From: a bacterium
GTDB taxonomy: Bacteria > Bacillota > Clostridia > Oscillospirales > Oscillospiraceae
Assembly (NCBI GenBank): GCA_004562395.1
Contig: SFQY01000042.1
Span: 1-22,968 of the forward strand
DNA length: 22,968 nucleotides
Direction: 5' to 3'
Both the position numbers and the translations under genes were made by a program. Within the stretch, counting starts at the first letter, position 1. The number at the start of each line of letters is the position of its first letter. Under the pieces are notes generated by a model that saw only the letters and a program-made list of their open reading frames with translations, was not told the DNA's origin and ran no database searches. This document shows positions 22,471-22,968 of the stretch, in pieces.

Positions 22471-22880
22471 AAAGGATCGTTCCGCACAGCACCCCCGCGG
22501 TGGCCCGTCGCCGAAGACGCAGGGGACGCAGATATAAGCAGATACAAGATATTAGATATGAGATATAAGATGTGGTATAAACTGTACACATCGTTTTGAC
22601 TCAGCTGCCCGATGAATTGGTGTTTGACGGGGTGTTTGTACTTTGCGCCCGAAGGGCGCCTTGGCTTCCCCCCGGGGGAAGCTGTCGCCCAAATCGGCTC
22701 TTCGGAACCGATTTGGGTGACTGATGAGGAATGCGGGCAGAAAACTGTCCGGATCAACATGGTTGGAACTTATTACGGCCTTTCAGCTGAGAAAAAGTAC
22801 CAACCTTCCCCAAAATCGAAGTGTAGCCGCCCGAGTTCCTCATCCGTCTCGCCCTTGCGGGCGAGCCACCTTCCCCCCGG
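22471..22880. repeat. Truncated palindromic element with one end motif (copy F)
   Basis: Left end AAAGGATCGTTCCGC (22471-22485). The next 150 bp follow the left half of copy C in order: GGCCCGTCGCC, ACGCAGAT, AGATATN heptamers (22530-22574), AGATGTGGTAT, then AATTGGTGTTTG. The cross-shaped module comes next: palindrome GCTTCCCCCCGGGGGAAGC (22664-22682), a stem at 22684-22721, TGATGAGGAA (22722-22731), TTCCTCATC (22836-22844) and hairpin CTCGCCC-TTGC-GGGCGAG (22848-22865). The sequence breaks off after CCTTCCCCCCGG at 22880; the expected right half does not follow. No gene is supported in 22336-22938. Confidence 0.85.
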
Positions 22881-22938
22881 ATGCGAATCAATAGTTGAAA
22901 AGTAATGAAAACATAGCAAAAGCAAGACAAGAGAAAAT

Positions 22939-22968
22939 ATGGAAGAGCAAACTGGAAAGGGAACGAAC
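22939..22968 (+). CDS. Possible start of a gene cut by the window edge
   Basis: ATG at 22939 opens a frame MEEQTGKGTN that runs off the window after 10 codons. It is preceded by an AT-rich stretch and AAGAG about 7 nt upstream, a weak ribosome binding site. Base composition from 22881 on is clearly lower in GC than the rest of the window. There is too little sequence to name it; it may be chance. Confidence 0.2.
   Translation, partial: MEEQTGKGTN

Overview
The window looks like chromosomal DNA of a GC-rich, endospore-forming member of the Clostridia, most likely the Oscillospiraceae/Ruminococcaceae group. This rests on gene content (a SpoVB-type flippase, a CD1247-like acidic protein, the MEP isoprenoid genes ispD/ispF, an fused NadD-YqeK protein), on gene order (smc-ftsY, yhbY, nadD-yqeK-rsfS-leuS) and on base composition. 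No species can be named from the sequence alone. I recognise 18 protein genes, one RNA gene (rnpB), eight or so promoters, several terminators and many palindromic intergenic repeats. There is no tRNA, rRNA, CRISPR array, transposase or phage gene.

Layout. Plus strand at the left: nth, then a SpoVB-like flippase that starts at TTG behind a hairpin covering its ribosome binding site. Everything else except rnpB and one uncharacterised gene is on the minus strand. In transcription order these are: smc, ftsY, rdgB, yhbY, nadD-yqeK fusion, rsfS, leuS; then rpsU on its own promoter; then yqeG-pepP, efp and the acidic zinc-ribbon protein; then murD-ispD-ispF; and an ECF-type sigma factor with a membrane tail. 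rnpB runs plus-strand between murD and the acidic protein gene and has consensus promoter elements. The genes are mostly housekeeping: chromosome condensation, SRP docking, nucleotide-pool cleaning, NAD synthesis, ribosome maturation and silencing, translation, cell wall and isoprenoid precursor synthesis, and DNA repair.

The unusual part is between the genes. Almost every long intergenic gap holds a palindromic element framed by an inverted end motif (AAATGATCGTTTA on the left, TAAACGATCATTT on the right). I count 14 copies of this end motif, all outside coding regions. The frames enclose different cargo modules: perfectly matched GC-rich palindromes, tandem heptamers of the form AGATATN, a cross-shaped module whose junction sequences are conserved while its hairpin stems differ, and a module beginning with a GCGAGG-type repeat. 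The largest, at about 10835-11394, is a nested palindrome of about 560 bp with a 34/34 perfect arm and a 51/52 arm. One element lies between a good promoter and murD, so it would form most of the murD-ispD-ispF mRNA leader. No mobilising enzyme is encoded here, so the elements look non-autonomous. Whether they are already described cannot be decided without a database search.
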